Origin: Tenacibaculum gallaicum
GTDB lineage: Bacteria; Bacteroidota; Bacteroidia; Flavobacteriales; Flavobacteriaceae
Length of the DNA stretch: 64,000 nt
Direction of reading: 5' to 3'
NCBI RefSeq assembly: GCF_003387615.1
Contig: NZ_QUNS01000003.1
Coordinates: 312,591 to 376,590, forward strand
In this document: in pieces, positions 42,283-52,078 of the stretch
How positions within the stretch are numbered: position 1 is the first letter of the stretch
How the letters are laid out: the number at the start of each line of letters is the position of its first letter
The notes under the pieces: generated by a model
Told to the model about the DNA's origin: nothing
The model's database searches: none
The model's input: the letters and a program-made list of their open reading frames with translations, nothing else
Translations under genes and position numbers: made by a program

Positions 42283-43029
42283 ATGGACACTATACATATT
42301 TTAATTATAGAAGATGATATTGATGTGGCTTCTGAACTTAAAAGTACACTAGAAAAAAACGAATACACCGTTGTAGGAATTGCTATAAATTACCAAGAAG
42401 CACTTACAATGTTTTATAAACTACCTATAGATTTGGTGATTATTGATGTTTTTTTAGGAGAAAACCCAGAAGGTATCACCTTTGCTGAAACAATATCTAC
42501 CGTACCCAACTCATTAAAGCCATTTATATTTTTAACAGGATCAAAAGATCGTCAAATTTTTGAACGTGCAAAACTTACCAAGCCATATCGTTTTTTACTA
42601 AAACCTTTTAATGAACTAGAGGTTTTATATGCTATTGAAATGGCTATTGAAAAATTTTATGAGCAAGCTAATGTATTTGCTAGTACAAGTCAAGATACTG
42701 TTGTTACCAAAGAGTATTTATTTATAAAAAAAAGAAGTACTATGAAAAAGGTGCTTTTATCTTCTATTATATACATTGAAGTTGACAATAGATACTGCAC
42801 GATAATTACTGAACTTGAAAAATTTGTAATTCAAATTTCTTTAGCCAAAATACTCAAGTATATAAATACAACTGTATTTCAACAGATACATCGAAAATAT
42901 ATCGTAAACATTCATACAATTGAACAAATTATTTTTAGAGATAACTCTTTATTATTAAAAAATAATCATACAGTACATTTTAGCGAAAAGTATAAAAAAG
43001 TTATAAAAGACTTTTCTATTTTAAAATAA
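42283..43029 (+). CDS. LytTR-family response regulator
   Basis: 248 residues. An N-terminal receiver domain has acidic pocket EDD (10-12), phospho-acceptor D55 in LVIIDVFLGE, a Thr in FLTGS and the Lys in FLLKPF. The C-terminal LytTR DNA-binding domain (about 140-245) contains VLLSSIIYIEVDNRYCTI and the HRKYIVNIHTIEQI motif. It regulates transcription by binding pairs of direct repeats. It is directly downstream of the TPR kinase gene. Targets may include the nearby berberine-bridge oxidase gene or the operon itself. Confidence 0.93.
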   Translation: MDTIHILIIEDDIDVASELKSTLEKNEYTVVGIAINYQEALTMFYKLPIDLVIIDVFLGENPEGITFAETISTVPNSLKPFIFLTGSKDRQIFERAKLTKPYRFLLKPFNELEVLYAIEMAIEKFYEQANVFASTSQDTVVTKEYLFIKKRSTMKKVLLSSIIYIEVDNRYCTIITELEKFVIQISLAKILKYINTTVFQQIHRKYIVNIHTIEQIIFRDNSLLLKNNHTVHFSEKYKKVIKDFSILK

Positions 43030-43175
43030 TATGCTCTCAAGGTTCTCATCTTAGTTAACCAAAAGGGTATATACACAACATCTTTTTAGGAAAAATTGAT
43101 ATATTAAAAAAGACAGATTAGCTTATGAAAAAAGAGTAAACAATTATTCGTTAAACTAACCTAAACTTAATTATA

Positions 43176-44846
43176 ATGATAAAAACAACTCCAAACACAA
43201 CATCAGAATTACTAAAAGAAAACATTGATTCTTTTTTAAAAGAGCTTCGACAAAAACTTTCATCAACTATTGAAATATCCACTAACTGGGGAGATTTAGA
43301 TAATGTTTATAGGCACATTCAAAAAAGTCAAATATTTAACAGGCGTTTACAGTTTAATCCTTTTGTCATTGTTTTCTGCGAACAAGAATCTGATGTGTTA
43401 GTCACTTATCAGGCTGCTAAAAACAATAACCTCCCTATTAAAGTTAGAGCAGGAGGTCACGATCATGAAGGTGAATGTACAGGAACCAATATTGTTCTGA
43501 TTGACGTATCAAAAATGAGCAAGGCAGAACAGGTAAAAATAGATCCAGTTACCAAAATAGCTCATATTCCACCTGGTATTCGTTTTCAAACCTTAACTAG
43601 TAAATTGGCAAAGCATGATGTAATGATTCCTCATGGAACTTGTGCCACCGTTGGAATTTCTGGTTTCACTATGGGAGGGGGCTGGGGACCTTGGACTAGA
43701 AAAACAGGAATGTGTTGTGAACATTTAGTAGGCGCTAATATTATCTTAGGAGACGGAACTTTACATGAAATCGATGTAAAAGGCAAGGAAACTCCTGAGT
43801 TACTTTGGGCATTAAGAGGCGGTGGTGGTATGAGCTATGGTATAGTTACAGAATTACGTATTCAAACTTTTCCTTTACCACCTGTTTTGCACCGATTTGA
43901 TTTAACTTGGAATCCATACCAAGATGACTACCCAGATAAATTGAATGAAAAGGTTCCAACACGTAAAGTATTACAAAAATGGGAAGATATAATTAAGTCT
44001 ACGGAAACACCTCAACTTACTGGAACGAACTTGAAAATAAATGGAAGACCATGGGAAACAAACAAATTAGTTCCTTCAAATATTTCTCATAACTGTGTTT
44101 TTTATGGCTATTGGGAAGGTACAAAAGATAGCCTTGAACAGTTTATAGAAGAGAACTTTATTGGAGAACTAAAACCTAGCACTATCTGTATAAAACCTCC
44201 TACAGGTACTAATTATGGAGATAAAGAATACGGATTACGGTTAATGAGTTCTTGGGACAGGGAATCTCTACATAAAATCAGACTTAAAATGTCTGCTAAT
44301 TTGCAAGGCACTCCATTACAACCCGATGAAGATGATCCTGCTCCTCATAAAATTACTTCCAGATTAGTTAATAAAGATGGATTAGATGCTAACGGAGAAA
44401 ACGGGTATCAAAAACTGTTGGAAAGTCTTTCTTCAGACTTATTATTGGATGGTAATAGAGCTTTAGGTCTATTTAATTATGTTACTCTTGGAGCTATTGT
44501 AGGTGATTTTTATAAAAATAATATAGCCACTACTAATAATGCTTTTCCTTATAAGGATAAATTATACACTATTCAGTACCAATGTTGGTGGAATGAAAAA
44601 GAAGAATTAAAAAATGAATTTCAAGATAATTTTGTATATGATAGAACGAATCGTGCTTTAGACTGGATTGAAGCAAGCAGAGACTTTGATATACCAAACA
44701 CATCAGGTGCTTTTATTAGTTTCAAAGACAGTTCTATACCTACTAAAACATATTTTGATAAAAGTTATAAACGTTTAAAAGAAATTAAAGAAACTTATTC
44801 TGAAGATCCATATAATCATTTTAGAACACGAAAAACGATTATATAA
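43176..44846 (+). CDS. Berberine-bridge-type FAD oxidase, probably with bicovalent flavin
   Basis: 556 residues, FAD-linked oxidoreductase of the vanillyl-alcohol-oxidase/BBE class. The FAD-binding domain contains RAGGHDHEGE, where the first His matches the 8-alpha-histidyl attachment site, and HGTCATVGISG, whose Cys matches the 6-S-cysteinyl site of BBE-like enzymes. MGGGWGPWTRKTG follows. The substrate domain and a C-terminal part follow; the usual terminal BBE motif with an Asn-Tyr is not clear. No signal peptide, so it is cytosolic. The substrate is unknown; related enzymes oxidise sugars, alcohols or alkaloid-like compounds. It has its own strong terminator. It follows the two-component genes by 146 bases. 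Confidence 0.88.
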   Translation: MIKTTPNTTSELLKENIDSFLKELRQKLSSTIEISTNWGDLDNVYRHIQKSQIFNRRLQFNPFVIVFCEQESDVLVTYQAAKNNNLPIKVRAGGHDHEGECTGTNIVLIDVSKMSKAEQVKIDPVTKIAHIPPGIRFQTLTSKLAKHDVMIPHGTCATVGISGFTMGGGWGPWTRKTGMCCEHLVGANIILGDGTLHEIDVKGKETPELLWALRGGGGMSYGIVTELRIQTFPLPPVLHRFDLTWNPYQDDYPDKLNEKVPTRKVLQKWEDIIKSTETPQLTGTNLKINGRPWETNKLVPSNISHNCVFYGYWEGTKDSLEQFIEENFIGELKPSTICIKPPTGTNYGDKEYGLRLMSSWDRESLHKIRLKMSANLQGTPLQPDEDDPAPHKITSRLVNKDGLDANGENGYQKLLESLSSDLLLDGNRALGLFNYVTLGAIVGDFYKNNIATTNNAFPYKDKLYTIQYQCWWNEKEELKNEFQDNFVYDRTNRALDWIEASRDFDIPNTSGAFISFKDSSIPTKTYFDKSYKRLKEIKETYSEDPYNHFRTRKTII

Positions 44847-44867
44847 AATATTTTCAATTTTATATTC

Positions 44868-44891
44868 ACTCCCTCTTTTGAGGGAGTTTTT
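44868..44891 (+). terminator. Terminator after the BBE-type oxidase gene
   Basis: ACTCCCTC (44868-44875) and GAGGGAGT (44880-44887) form a perfect 8-bp stem with a TTTT loop and a T tail, 21 bases after the stop codon. Confidence 0.85.
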
Positions 44892-45257
44892 ATGTATAAA
44901 AATTACAATTACTCATAATTATAAACTGTATTATAACTGGGACACCCTTCAGTCTTTTGCCTCGTCTGAGAAAAAAATAGTTCAATTTTATAAAAATGTT
45001 TGTCAAAGACAAACTGGTATTAAAATAGTCATACCTTTTTTTCTTCTCAAATATGTCTGTTTCACAACATAAACTCTCCTACTCACAACATTTAACTTAT
45101 TTACAACTGTTTTAAAAGATAGTTTTATCTCAGAAAACAACAAATAGCGCTATCCAAGTTTTCTACTTAACCAAACGTAGAGTTCAGAAACTACTATAAA
45201 AACGAGGCGCCCCCGAAAAGCCTTATGAGTAGGAAGTAACTATAAACTTATATTAAA
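44892..45257. other. Non-coding stretch between the BBE-type oxidase and the 157-residue gene
   Basis: This 366-base gap holds no gene I can support; a 64-codon frame at 44878 overlaps the terminator and has no protein-like pattern. Visible features are a short 7-bp hairpin (44998-45014), a CCCCCGAAA motif in a small GC-rich patch (45203-45218), and a 9-bp inverted repeat TCCTACTCA / TGAGTAGGA (45077-45085, 45226-45234). The promoter of the next gene must lie here, but no clear TAnnTTTG is visible. Confidence 0.5.
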
Positions 45258-45731
45258 ATGGAAAAAATGACTACAGATCCAGAAAACTTAACCCTTCTTA
45301 AAGGACCAAAAGGCAAAAGATATATTATGAGGCTTGCAGAAAACAAATACTTAGGGTACCCTAAAGATTCTAAAGAAAAGGAAGAATTAGATATGATAAT
45401 TGTTGACAATGAAAAAGATGCCATACTTATTAACAAATCCACTAAAAGTTTAGTTGAAAAAGGATATTATACATGGGCTTTTTACCCAAATGGAGACAAG
45501 AAAAAAGGGAAGAGAATAGATTACAGACTAGTAGGTGATTTTCGTAGAATATTTGGAAGCAATCATGATTCTAAAGCTGTTTCTTGGAAACCTGAAAATG
45601 AAAATGGAGGTAAATTTTACGCTGTTGCACCTAAAGTTCCTGAAGCATTACACCCCAGAATTGGTAATAAGGGAGATAAATTAATTGCCGCTGCTAATGG
45701 AGGTTATGATGTAGAATTAATAGAAAAATAA
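45258..45731 (+). CDS. Unidentified 157-residue soluble protein
   Basis: I do not recognise the family. The sequence is polar, Lys- and Gly-rich, with repeated strand-turn units such as RYIMRLAENKYLGYP, YYTWAFYPNGDKKKGKRI, KFYAVAPKVPEAL and DKLIAAANGGYDVELI. These suggest an all-beta, possibly trefoil-like, fold. No signal peptide, Cys or membrane segment. A second Met four codons in is also possible as a start. It is monocistronic, with a near-perfect terminator behind it and a 411-base gap in front. Nothing near it points to a function. Confidence 0.6.
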   Translation: MEKMTTDPENLTLLKGPKGKRYIMRLAENKYLGYPKDSKEKEELDMIIVDNEKDAILINKSTKSLVEKGYYTWAFYPNGDKKKGKRIDYRLVGDFRRIFGSNHDSKAVSWKPENENGGKFYAVAPKVPEALHPRIGNKGDKLIAAANGGYDVELIEK

Positions 45732-45760
45732 TAATTTTTATTGGAAAAAATTATTCTCAT

Positions 45761-45793
45761 AGTAAGGTACCTAAAAGCTTTAGGTACCTTACT
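45761..45793 (+). terminator. Long-stem terminator after the 157-residue gene
   Basis: AGTAAGGTACCTAAA (45761-45775) and its exact complement (45779-45793) form a 15-bp stem with a three-base centre, followed by TATTTACG. A tight perfect hairpin, 30 bases after the stop codon. Confidence 0.75.
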
Positions 45794-45865
45794 TATTTAC
45801 GCAACATTTATTTTTCTTTTAACCAATAGAAAACCGTATTTTTATCGCTTATTTTTTTCGAGCAT

Positions 45866-48658
45866 ATGAAGACTGATATTTCAACTGTTAACCCTAAGGA
45901 AAATATTATAATAAAAGGGGCTAAACTGCACAATTTAAAAAACATTGATGTGGTTATTCCTCGTAATAAGTTAGTAGTAATTACCGGGCTTTCAGGATCT
46001 GGAAAATCTTCTTTGGCTTTCGATACTTTGTATGCCGAAGGGCAGAGACGTTATGTTGAAAGTTTAAGTTCGTATGCTCGTCAGTTCTTAGGGAAGTTAC
46101 ACAAACCTAAGGTTGATTATATTAAAGGAATTGCTCCAGCCATTGCTATTGAACAAAAAGTAAACTCTACCAACCCACGTTCAACAGTGGGCACCTCTAC
46201 AGAAATTTACGATTATATCAAGTTACTATTTGCCCGTATTGGTAAGACTTTCTCTCCTGTTTCTGGTAATGAAGTAAAAAAACATACCGTTTCTGATGTT
46301 ATTAAGCATGTAAAAACTTTTGAAGAACGTACTAAATTATTATTACTCGCTCCAATACATATTAGTAAAGATAGAGACCTAAAAACTGTTTTGCAAGTAT
46401 TAACTCAGCAAGGATATGCTCGTTTAAAATACCAAGACACTGTATACAGAATTGATGAATTTCCTATAAAAGATTTTAAAGGAAATGAATTACAGTTAGT
46501 TATTGATAGAATTGTTGTAAAAGACGAAGAAGATTTCTACAACCGTTTAGGTGATGCCGTACAAACTGCTTTTTTTGAAGGGAAAGGAATTTGCTGTATT
46601 GAGAATTTATCAGATAATAGTATTGCTGGGTTCAGCAATAAATTTGAGTTAGACGGAATTTATTTTTTAGAACCTAACACACATTTATTCAGTTTTAACA
46701 ACCCTTACGGAGCTTGTCCTACTTGTGAAGGCTATGGAAATGTAATTGGTATTGATGAAGATTTAGTAATCCCAAACACAGGATTATCTATTTACGAAAA
46801 TGCTATTTTTCCCTTTAAAACAGATAGTTACAAAAAATATAAAAATGATTTAATTCTGAATGCCGAGGAATTCGGAATTTCTATTCATAAACCATGGTTT
46901 GAACTTTCTGAAGAACAAAAAGATTTGATTTGGAACGGAACTAAAAAATTCAAAGGAATTAATCATCTATTTAAAAAATTAGAAGAAAAAAGTTATAAAA
47001 TTCAAAACCGCGTAATGCTTTCTCGTTACCGCGGAAAAACAAAATGTACCGAATGTAACGGAAAACGTTTACGTAAAGAAGCTAACTATGTTCAAGTATA
47101 TCGTAAAACTATTGATGAGTTAGTTACCTTACCTTTAGATGAATTAGCAGTATTTTTTAATAGCATTCAATTAAATAAATATGAAGAAAAAATTGGCAAA
47201 CGTTTACTTACCGAAATTAATAATCGCTTACAATTTTTAACGGATGTTGGTTTAAATTATCTTACGTTAAATAGAACTTCTAACACATTATCAGGCGGAG
47301 AAAGTCAACGAATTAATTTGGCTACTTCCTTAGGAAGTTCACTTGTGGGCTCTATGTATATTTTAGATGAACCTAGTATAGGATTGCATCCAAAAGATAC
47401 AGAAAGACTGATTGGTGTCTTAAAAAATTTACGTGATTTAGGTAACACCGTAATTGTGGTAGAACATGATGAAGACATTATGAAAGAAGCCGATTATATT
47501 ATTGATATCGGTCCTGAAGCAGGAACTTATGGTGGAAATGTTGTTGCCGAAGGAACTTTTGAAGATATCCTACAATCTGAGTCTCTTACAGCTAAATATC
47601 TATCTGAAGAATTACAAATTGAAATCCCCACAAATAGAAGAATTTCAAAAAACTCTATTGATATTATTGGAGCGCGTGAGAATAACTTAAAAAACATCGA
47701 TGTTTCCTTTCCTCTTAATAATTTAACCGTTATTACAGGGGTTTCTGGTAGTGGTAAAAGTACTTTGGTTAAGAAAATCTTATATCCTGCGATGCAAAAA
47801 AAACTAGTTGGATATGGCGAAAAATTGGGGCAACATACAGATGTTACAGGTAGTTTTGATTTGTTAAAACATGTAGAGTTTATCGATCAAAATCCAATTG
47901 GTCGTTCCTCTCGCTCTAACCCTGTAACGTATATCAAAGCGTATGACGATATTCGTAAGTTACTTTCATCTCAAAAACTATCAAAAATAAGAAACTACCA
48001 ACCAAAACACTTTTCTTTTAATGTTGATGGTGGTCGTTGTGAAGTTTGTAAAGGTGAAGGAGAGGTTACAATTGAAATGCAGTTTATGGCAGATGTGCAT
48101 TTAGAATGTGAAACCTGTCGTGGTAAACGCTTTAAAAAAGAGGTACTGGAAGTAACTTTTGAAGGAAAATCTATTGACGATGTTTTAAACTTTACTATTG
48201 ATGATGCTGTTGCTTTTTTCACAGAGCATCAACAAACCAAAATAGCTCGAAAATTAAAACCTTTACAAGATGTTGGATTAGGGTATGTACAGTTAGGACA
48301 ATCGTCCTCAACTCTTTCTGGTGGTGAAGCACAGCGTATAAAACTGGCTTCTTTTTTAGTAAAAGGAAACACAAAAGACAAAGCTTTATTTATTTTTGAT
48401 GAACCTACTACTGGATTACACTTTCATGATATTAAAAAGTTACTAGCTTCTTTTAATGCACTAATAGAGAGAGGACATTCTATAATTGTTATTGAACACA
48501 ATATTGAATTAATTAAATGTGCTGATTACATAATCGACCTTGGTTTAGAAGGTGGTAAAAAAGGCGGTAATTTAATTTTTGCGGGTACACCTGAAGAGTT
48601 AGCCAAAAATAAAGAATCCTATACATCTAAATATCTGACAGAGAAACTCATTAACTAA
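45866..48658 (+). CDS. uvrA: Excinuclease ABC subunit A
   Basis: 930 residues, the damage-recognition ATPase of nucleotide excision repair. Two ABC modules are visible: Walker [17 protein letters not shown] near the N-terminus and [16 protein letters not shown] in the second half, with signatures [12 protein letters not shown] and [12 protein letters not shown]. Zinc-binding pairs are present ([24 protein letters not shown] with CETCRGKR). Length and motif order are canonical. The gene stands alone; any UvrB or UvrC gene is outside the window. Confidence 0.97.
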   Translation: MKTDISTVNPKENIIIKGAKLHNLKNIDVVIPRNKLVVITGLSGSGKSSLAFDTLYAEGQRRYVESLSSYARQFLGKLHKPKVDYIKGIAPAIAIEQKVNSTNPRSTVGTSTEIYDYIKLLFARIGKTFSPVSGNEVKKHTVSDVIKHVKTFEERTKLLLLAPIHISKDRDLKTVLQVLTQQGYARLKYQDTVYRIDEFPIKDFKGNELQLVIDRIVVKDEEDFYNRLGDAVQTAFFEGKGICCIENLSDNSIAGFSNKFELDGIYFLEPNTHLFSFNNPYGACPTCEGYGNVIGIDEDLVIPNTGLSIYENAIFPFKTDSYKKYKNDLILNAEEFGISIHKPWFELSEEQKDLIWNGTKKFKGINHLFKKLEEKSYKIQNRVMLSRYRGKTKCTECNGKRLRKEANYVQVYRKTIDELVTLPLDELAVFFNSIQLNKYEEKIGKRLLTEINNRLQFLTDVGLNYLTLNRTSNTLSGGESQRINLATSLGSSLVGSMYILDEPSIGLHPKDTERLIGVLKNLRDLGNTVIVVEHDEDIMKEADYIIDIGPEAGTYGGNVVAEGTFEDILQSESLTAKYLSEELQIEIPTNRRISKNSIDIIGARENNLKNIDVSFPLNNLTVITGVSGSGKSTLVKKILYPAMQKKLVGYGEKLGQHTDVTGSFDLLKHVEFIDQNPIGRSSRSNPVTYIKAYDDIRKLLSSQKLSKIRNYQPKHFSFNVDGGRCEVCKGEGEVTIEMQFMADVHLECETCRGKRFKKEVLEVTFEGKSIDDVLNFTIDDAVAFFTEHQQTKIARKLKPLQDVGLGYVQLGQSSSTLSGGEAQRIKLASFLVKGNTKDKALFIFDEPTTGLHFHDIKKLLASFNALIERGHSIIVIEHNIELIKCADYIIDLGLEGGKKGGNLIFAGTPEELAKNKESYTSKYLTEKLIN

Positions 48659-48673
48659 ACCTTTTTTCAACTA

Positions 48674-48709
48674 GAAAAGCCACCCAACCTCTCGGTTAGA
48701 TAGCTTTTC
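48674..48709. terminator. Terminator between convergent uvrA and HmuY genes
   Basis: GAAAAGC (48674-48680) and GCTTTTC (48703-48709) enclose an inner AACC/GGTT stem with a TCTC loop. Similar architecture to the terminator after nth. It can serve both converging transcripts. Confidence 0.65.
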
Positions 48710-48744
48710 ACAACAAAAATTAACAAAATTTAATAAATAAATCT

Positions 48745-49830
48745 TTACTTTAATAAGCTATATACAAACTCAGGGTAACCTCTTTCTCCTGCGTCATTTG
48801 TTAATGCCAAAAACTTTAACTTATATAAATTTCCATCAGTATCTTCTATTACATAGAAAACAGTGTCTTTACGAGAAGGTAAAGAACTTGGTCCACCTCC
48901 TACTCTCCAACTACTACCTATAGCTGTTTGAGTATCACCAAAATTTTCTGTTTTTACATCTGTTAAGGTAAAATCATTATATGTATAACTTTCTTTTTCT
49001 GTATCTATCATATACGCTTTTACATTTGATTTTATATTATTTACCACAAAATCTGGATATACATACGGACCATAACTAGGTAATAAGTTTGTGAAAATTG
49101 TAAAGTTTAAGTCCCAGTTTTCTTTCACTGGCTCAACATTTACTTTAGCTTCTGTATTAAAGCTAAAGAATGTAAAGTGATATCCTTCTGTTTTCGTTAT
49201 TACAATTTCTTTATGCGTAGTAGCATCTAAATCTGCATACTGTAAAACATAGGCACCTCCTTCTTTTAAGACTCTAATTTTTTTCCAACCTCTTTTATCT
49301 CCATTTGCTGAGTAGCTACCTGTAGCTGGTGTATCTGTTGCTACTTCATAACCAAGGTTTACTAAATATACTTTATTATTTGCCTCTGTTACTTCAATTT
49401 CAGCGATTGCTGTTTTTGTTATATCACCACTAGGATGATCAACAAAAGGGGCACTTTCATCAGTATATGTATTCGTTCTTACTAGAGGTTGTAAATCTTT
49501 TACTTCTTGAGTTGAAGAACTAACCGCATCTATATCTGTTGTAGATAATTGAGCCGCCGCCATAGATATTGAACCATTTATAGCAACTCTAAACTCATTT
49601 CCAGAATAAAATCCTAAATCCCAAGAATCTCTCTTTACTTCTGTTGTTGTATTAGTACTTAAATCAATATATACTTGGTTTGGTTGATTAGGCCCTCCTA
49701 CTTCTGGGCTAACATCTGCCCCCTCTATTACCACTTTTATTGGTTCAGATGGTAAATCATTATCACTTCCACAACTGATAAACGAGTACATAGTTGCTAA
49801 TAATATGAGTGTAAAAAATTTGTTTGTCAT
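48745..49830 (-). CDS. hmuY: HmuY-family heme-binding lipoprotein
   Basis: 361 residues. Lipoprotein signal peptide with lipobox Ser-Phe-Ile-Ser-Cys at about residues 16-20, then an acidic linker. The HmuY domain is beta-rich and carries the family landmarks: TEVKRDSWDLGFYSGNEFRVAINGS and ENWDLNFTIFTN (two WDL elements). HmuY hemophores capture heme outside the cell and hand it to a TonB-dependent receptor, whose gene lies 11 bases upstream on the same strand. Heme ligands cannot be assigned confidently here. Longer than Porphyromonas HmuY (about 216), as usual for Flavobacteriia. Confidence 0.88.
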   Translation of the reverse strand: MTNKFFTLILLATMYSFISCGSDNDLPSEPIKVVIEGADVSPEVGGPNQPNQVYIDLSTNTTTEVKRDSWDLGFYSGNEFRVAINGSISMAAAQLSTTDIDAVSSSTQEVKDLQPLVRTNTYTDESAPFVDHPSGDITKTAIAEIEVTEANNKVYLVNLGYEVATDTPATGSYSANGDKRGWKKIRVLKEGGAYVLQYADLDATTHKEIVITKTEGYHFTFFSFNTEAKVNVEPVKENWDLNFTIFTNLLPSYGPYVYPDFVVNNIKSNVKAYMIDTEKESYTYNDFTLTDVKTENFGDTQTAIGSSWRVGGGPSSLPSRKDTVFYVIEDTDGNLYKLKFLALTNDAGERGYPEFVYSLLK

Positions 49831-49841
49831 TGTTATTAATT

Positions 49842-51983
49842 TTAAAATTTAATATTATATAATAGTTTTAAATAGTATGAGCGACCATAGCCTAACAATA
49901 GAGAGTTATTGTTTGTTGCGTGTGCACCTGTTGTAGCTGCGTTACTTACATTAACACTGGTAACATCAAATAAATTTCGGGCTCCTATTGTTGCTTGTAG
50001 TTTTTTGTTTAAAAATGATTTTTGCACAGAAGCATCTAACCAATTATATGCCTGTGTAGTTGTTTTTGTGAAAACTGAATTTTTATTTTCATCTGTACCT
50101 GAAGCTATATAGTTTTGTTGTTCTCCGTTATGCTTTAATAATAAAGTTATTACTGTATCCCAATTTTTTATTTCATAGCTAGCACTCGTAGTTAATTGAA
50201 ATGAATACAAAAAGTCATTTTCTGCATTTATTTCATTGTTAGCTACCTGAGCTATACCTTGTAAATTAGCACCTAGATTAAAGGACCAATTATTTGCTTT
50301 TATTGTATTTCTTGAAGAAACTCCCCATAGCCTATAAGCATCAATATTTATGTATTGATATTGCAGAGGTGACGAATTAACAATTGCTAGGTCTATTTTA
50401 TCTTTCACATTTAAATAGTCAATTTTTAAACTATTTAACAATGCTATATTAGAATTATCAAACCAACTTCTTTTTTTTAAGTTAATGGAAGCAGAATACC
50501 CATTTTCTGGATTTAAATTTTCATTTCCTCTTACATCATGATTAGAATCAACAAAATAATAATATAGTTCTTGAAAACTTGGAGTTCTATACGAAGTACC
50601 TATATTCCCTCTAAGCTCAAATCCATTTTTTAATAAATAACGAGCACTTAAAGAGCCTTGTAGTTTAGAATGAAATAAAGAGTTATATTCATATCTTAAT
50701 CCAGGGCGAACCATTAAGGCATCTGAAAATTTTATTTCAGAAGACCCAAATAAAGCATAGTTACCTTGAGTACGTGTTTTATCTTGCTGAGTAACTTCTC
50801 CCGAAGCCTGTGTATCAAACCCTTTTATATAACGAGCTTCATAACCCAACTGAAAATTATGACGATTACTTTTTATAAAGTTTGAGATAGTCCCTTTTGA
50901 AAATAAAACATTGCTTGATTGATATACTTTATCCTCCTCATTTGTTTTATTTCCAGATAAAATAAAATAAGTAAATTTATTTAAGCGTCGTTTTTGTGTT
51001 TGATAGGAAGCGGATAAAGAATAAGGGCTCCCTGATGCTAAAACTCCTTTTAAATTAATATTGTTTACAAACCTTTCTGTTTTGAAAATGCGGTCCAATG
51101 CAAACGGATTACTAGTTTGTGAGCCCACATCAATATTATCATCAACTTTTGGGTTATAAAAATTCACATTATCACTGTAATAATTGAACTTATAACTTAA
51201 ATTAAATTGTTCTTTTTTATAATTCAAAAAACCAGTCGCATTTACCTGTTCTTTTGGTAACCAACTATAACCTCTTAATGAATCATTATTATAATAATCT
51301 CTTCCTTTTCTATCATCTAAAAAACCTGTAAAATCTGTTCTATTAAAACTCACTTTACCAAACCAGTTTTCAGAAAAATTATGAGCTACATTAACACTCT
51401 GTATATGTTTTCCTTCGTTAAATAAAGCATACTCATTACTTACAGTTTCTTCTTGTATTGCCGCTTGAATATTCCATTTATTTTGAGATGATTTTTTTGT
51501 TATAATATTAATTACTCCCGATACCGAATTAGCTCCGTACTCAACTCCCATAGCTCCTTCCACCAATTCTATACGCTCAACATCATCTAAATTTATTTGA
51601 GTTAAATCAATGTTATTTCCAATTCCATTATCGCTAACTAACGGAACGTTATCTATTAAAATATTAAAGTATTGAGAATCTAGACCAAACATTGAGATAG
51701 TTGATTTACCTGATTGAGAGTTTGGAACAACTGTTAAGTTTAGTTTAAAATTTAATACATCCGCTAAATTATTAGCTGCTTGACTTTCTATTTGCTTTTT
51801 ATCTATAATAGTTACATTATATACCGATTTTTTAATCGATTTAGGATTGTACTGCCCTGTTATAACAACCTCATCCAATTTATTATAATGAATACTGTCA
51901 CGTCTTACCTCTTCTTTTTCTTGTGAAAAGACTTGACACGCTAAAAGCATTAACAAAAAAACAATTCTATTATTTAGAAACAT
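49842..51983 (-). CDS. TonB-dependent heme receptor (HmuR-like)
   Basis: 713 residues. A signal peptide (FLLMLLACQVFSQ) is followed by a plug domain (about 35-170: LDEVVITGQYNPKS as a TonB-box-like start, IDNVPLVSDNGIGN, ERIELVEGAMGVEYGANSVSGVINIIT). The rest is a 22-strand barrel ending in the aromatic YYLKLLYNIKF. Lacks an N-terminal carboxypeptidase-regulatory domain. Paired with hmuY downstream, so heme is the likely ligand. The promoter is divergent from the DUF6607 gene, with a -7 element and a palindrome between. Confidence 0.9.
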   Translation of the reverse strand: MFLNNRIVFLLMLLACQVFSQEKEEVRRDSIHYNKLDEVVITGQYNPKSIKKSVYNVTIIDKKQIESQAANNLADVLNFKLNLTVVPNSQSGKSTISMFGLDSQYFNILIDNVPLVSDNGIGNNIDLTQINLDDVERIELVEGAMGVEYGANSVSGVINIITKKSSQNKWNIQAAIQEETVSNEYALFNEGKHIQSVNVAHNFSENWFGKVSFNRTDFTGFLDDRKGRDYYNNDSLRGYSWLPKEQVNATGFLNYKKEQFNLSYKFNYYSDNVNFYNPKVDDNIDVGSQTSNPFALDRIFKTERFVNNINLKGVLASGSPYSLSASYQTQKRRLNKFTYFILSGNKTNEEDKVYQSSNVLFSKGTISNFIKSNRHNFQLGYEARYIKGFDTQASGEVTQQDKTRTQGNYALFGSSEIKFSDALMVRPGLRYEYNSLFHSKLQGSLSARYLLKNGFELRGNIGTSYRTPSFQELYYYFVDSNHDVRGNENLNPENGYSASINLKKRSWFDNSNIALLNSLKIDYLNVKDKIDLAIVNSSPLQYQYINIDAYRLWGVSSRNTIKANNWSFNLGANLQGIAQVANNEINAENDFLYSFQLTTSASYEIKNWDTVITLLLKHNGEQQNYIASGTDENKNSVFTKTTTQAYNWLDASVQKSFLNKKLQATIGARNLFDVTSVNVSNAATTGAHATNNNSLLLGYGRSYYLKLLYNIKF

Positions 51984-52000
51984 TCTTAATAATTTTTCTG

Positions 52001-52049
52001 CAAATATATTCTTTATTTTTAACCAATCTAAATAAAAGTTATATTTTTG
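52001..52049. promoter_or_regulatory. Divergent promoter with central palindrome between the heme and siderophore operons
   Basis: On the minus strand TATATTTG (complement of 52001-52008) is a -7 for the TonB receptor gene; on the plus strand TATTTTTG (52042-52049) is a -7 for the DUF6607 gene. Between them TTTATTT and AAATAAA (52012-52018, 52030-52036) form a 25-base interrupted palindrome, nearly equidistant from both -7 elements. A shared iron-responsive (Fur-like) operator is a reasonable guess; Bacteroidota Fur sites are not well defined. Confidence 0.5.
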
Positions 52050-52078
52050 TCAGAAAATAAATTCAAACAAAACTCACG

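Noticed and set aside
44998..45014. GTTTGTC-AAA-GACAAAC hairpin
   Set aside because: Seven-bp stem without a U-run and not at a gene end; no support as terminator or operator.
44878..45072. 64-codon plus-strand frame after the oxidase gene
   Set aside because: Starts inside a terminator stem, has no family-like pattern and no ribosome-binding site.
45077..45234. 9-bp inverted repeat TCCTACTCA / TGAGTAGGA, 140 bases apart
   Set aside because: Short, far apart and not linked to any other mobile-element sign; likely chance.
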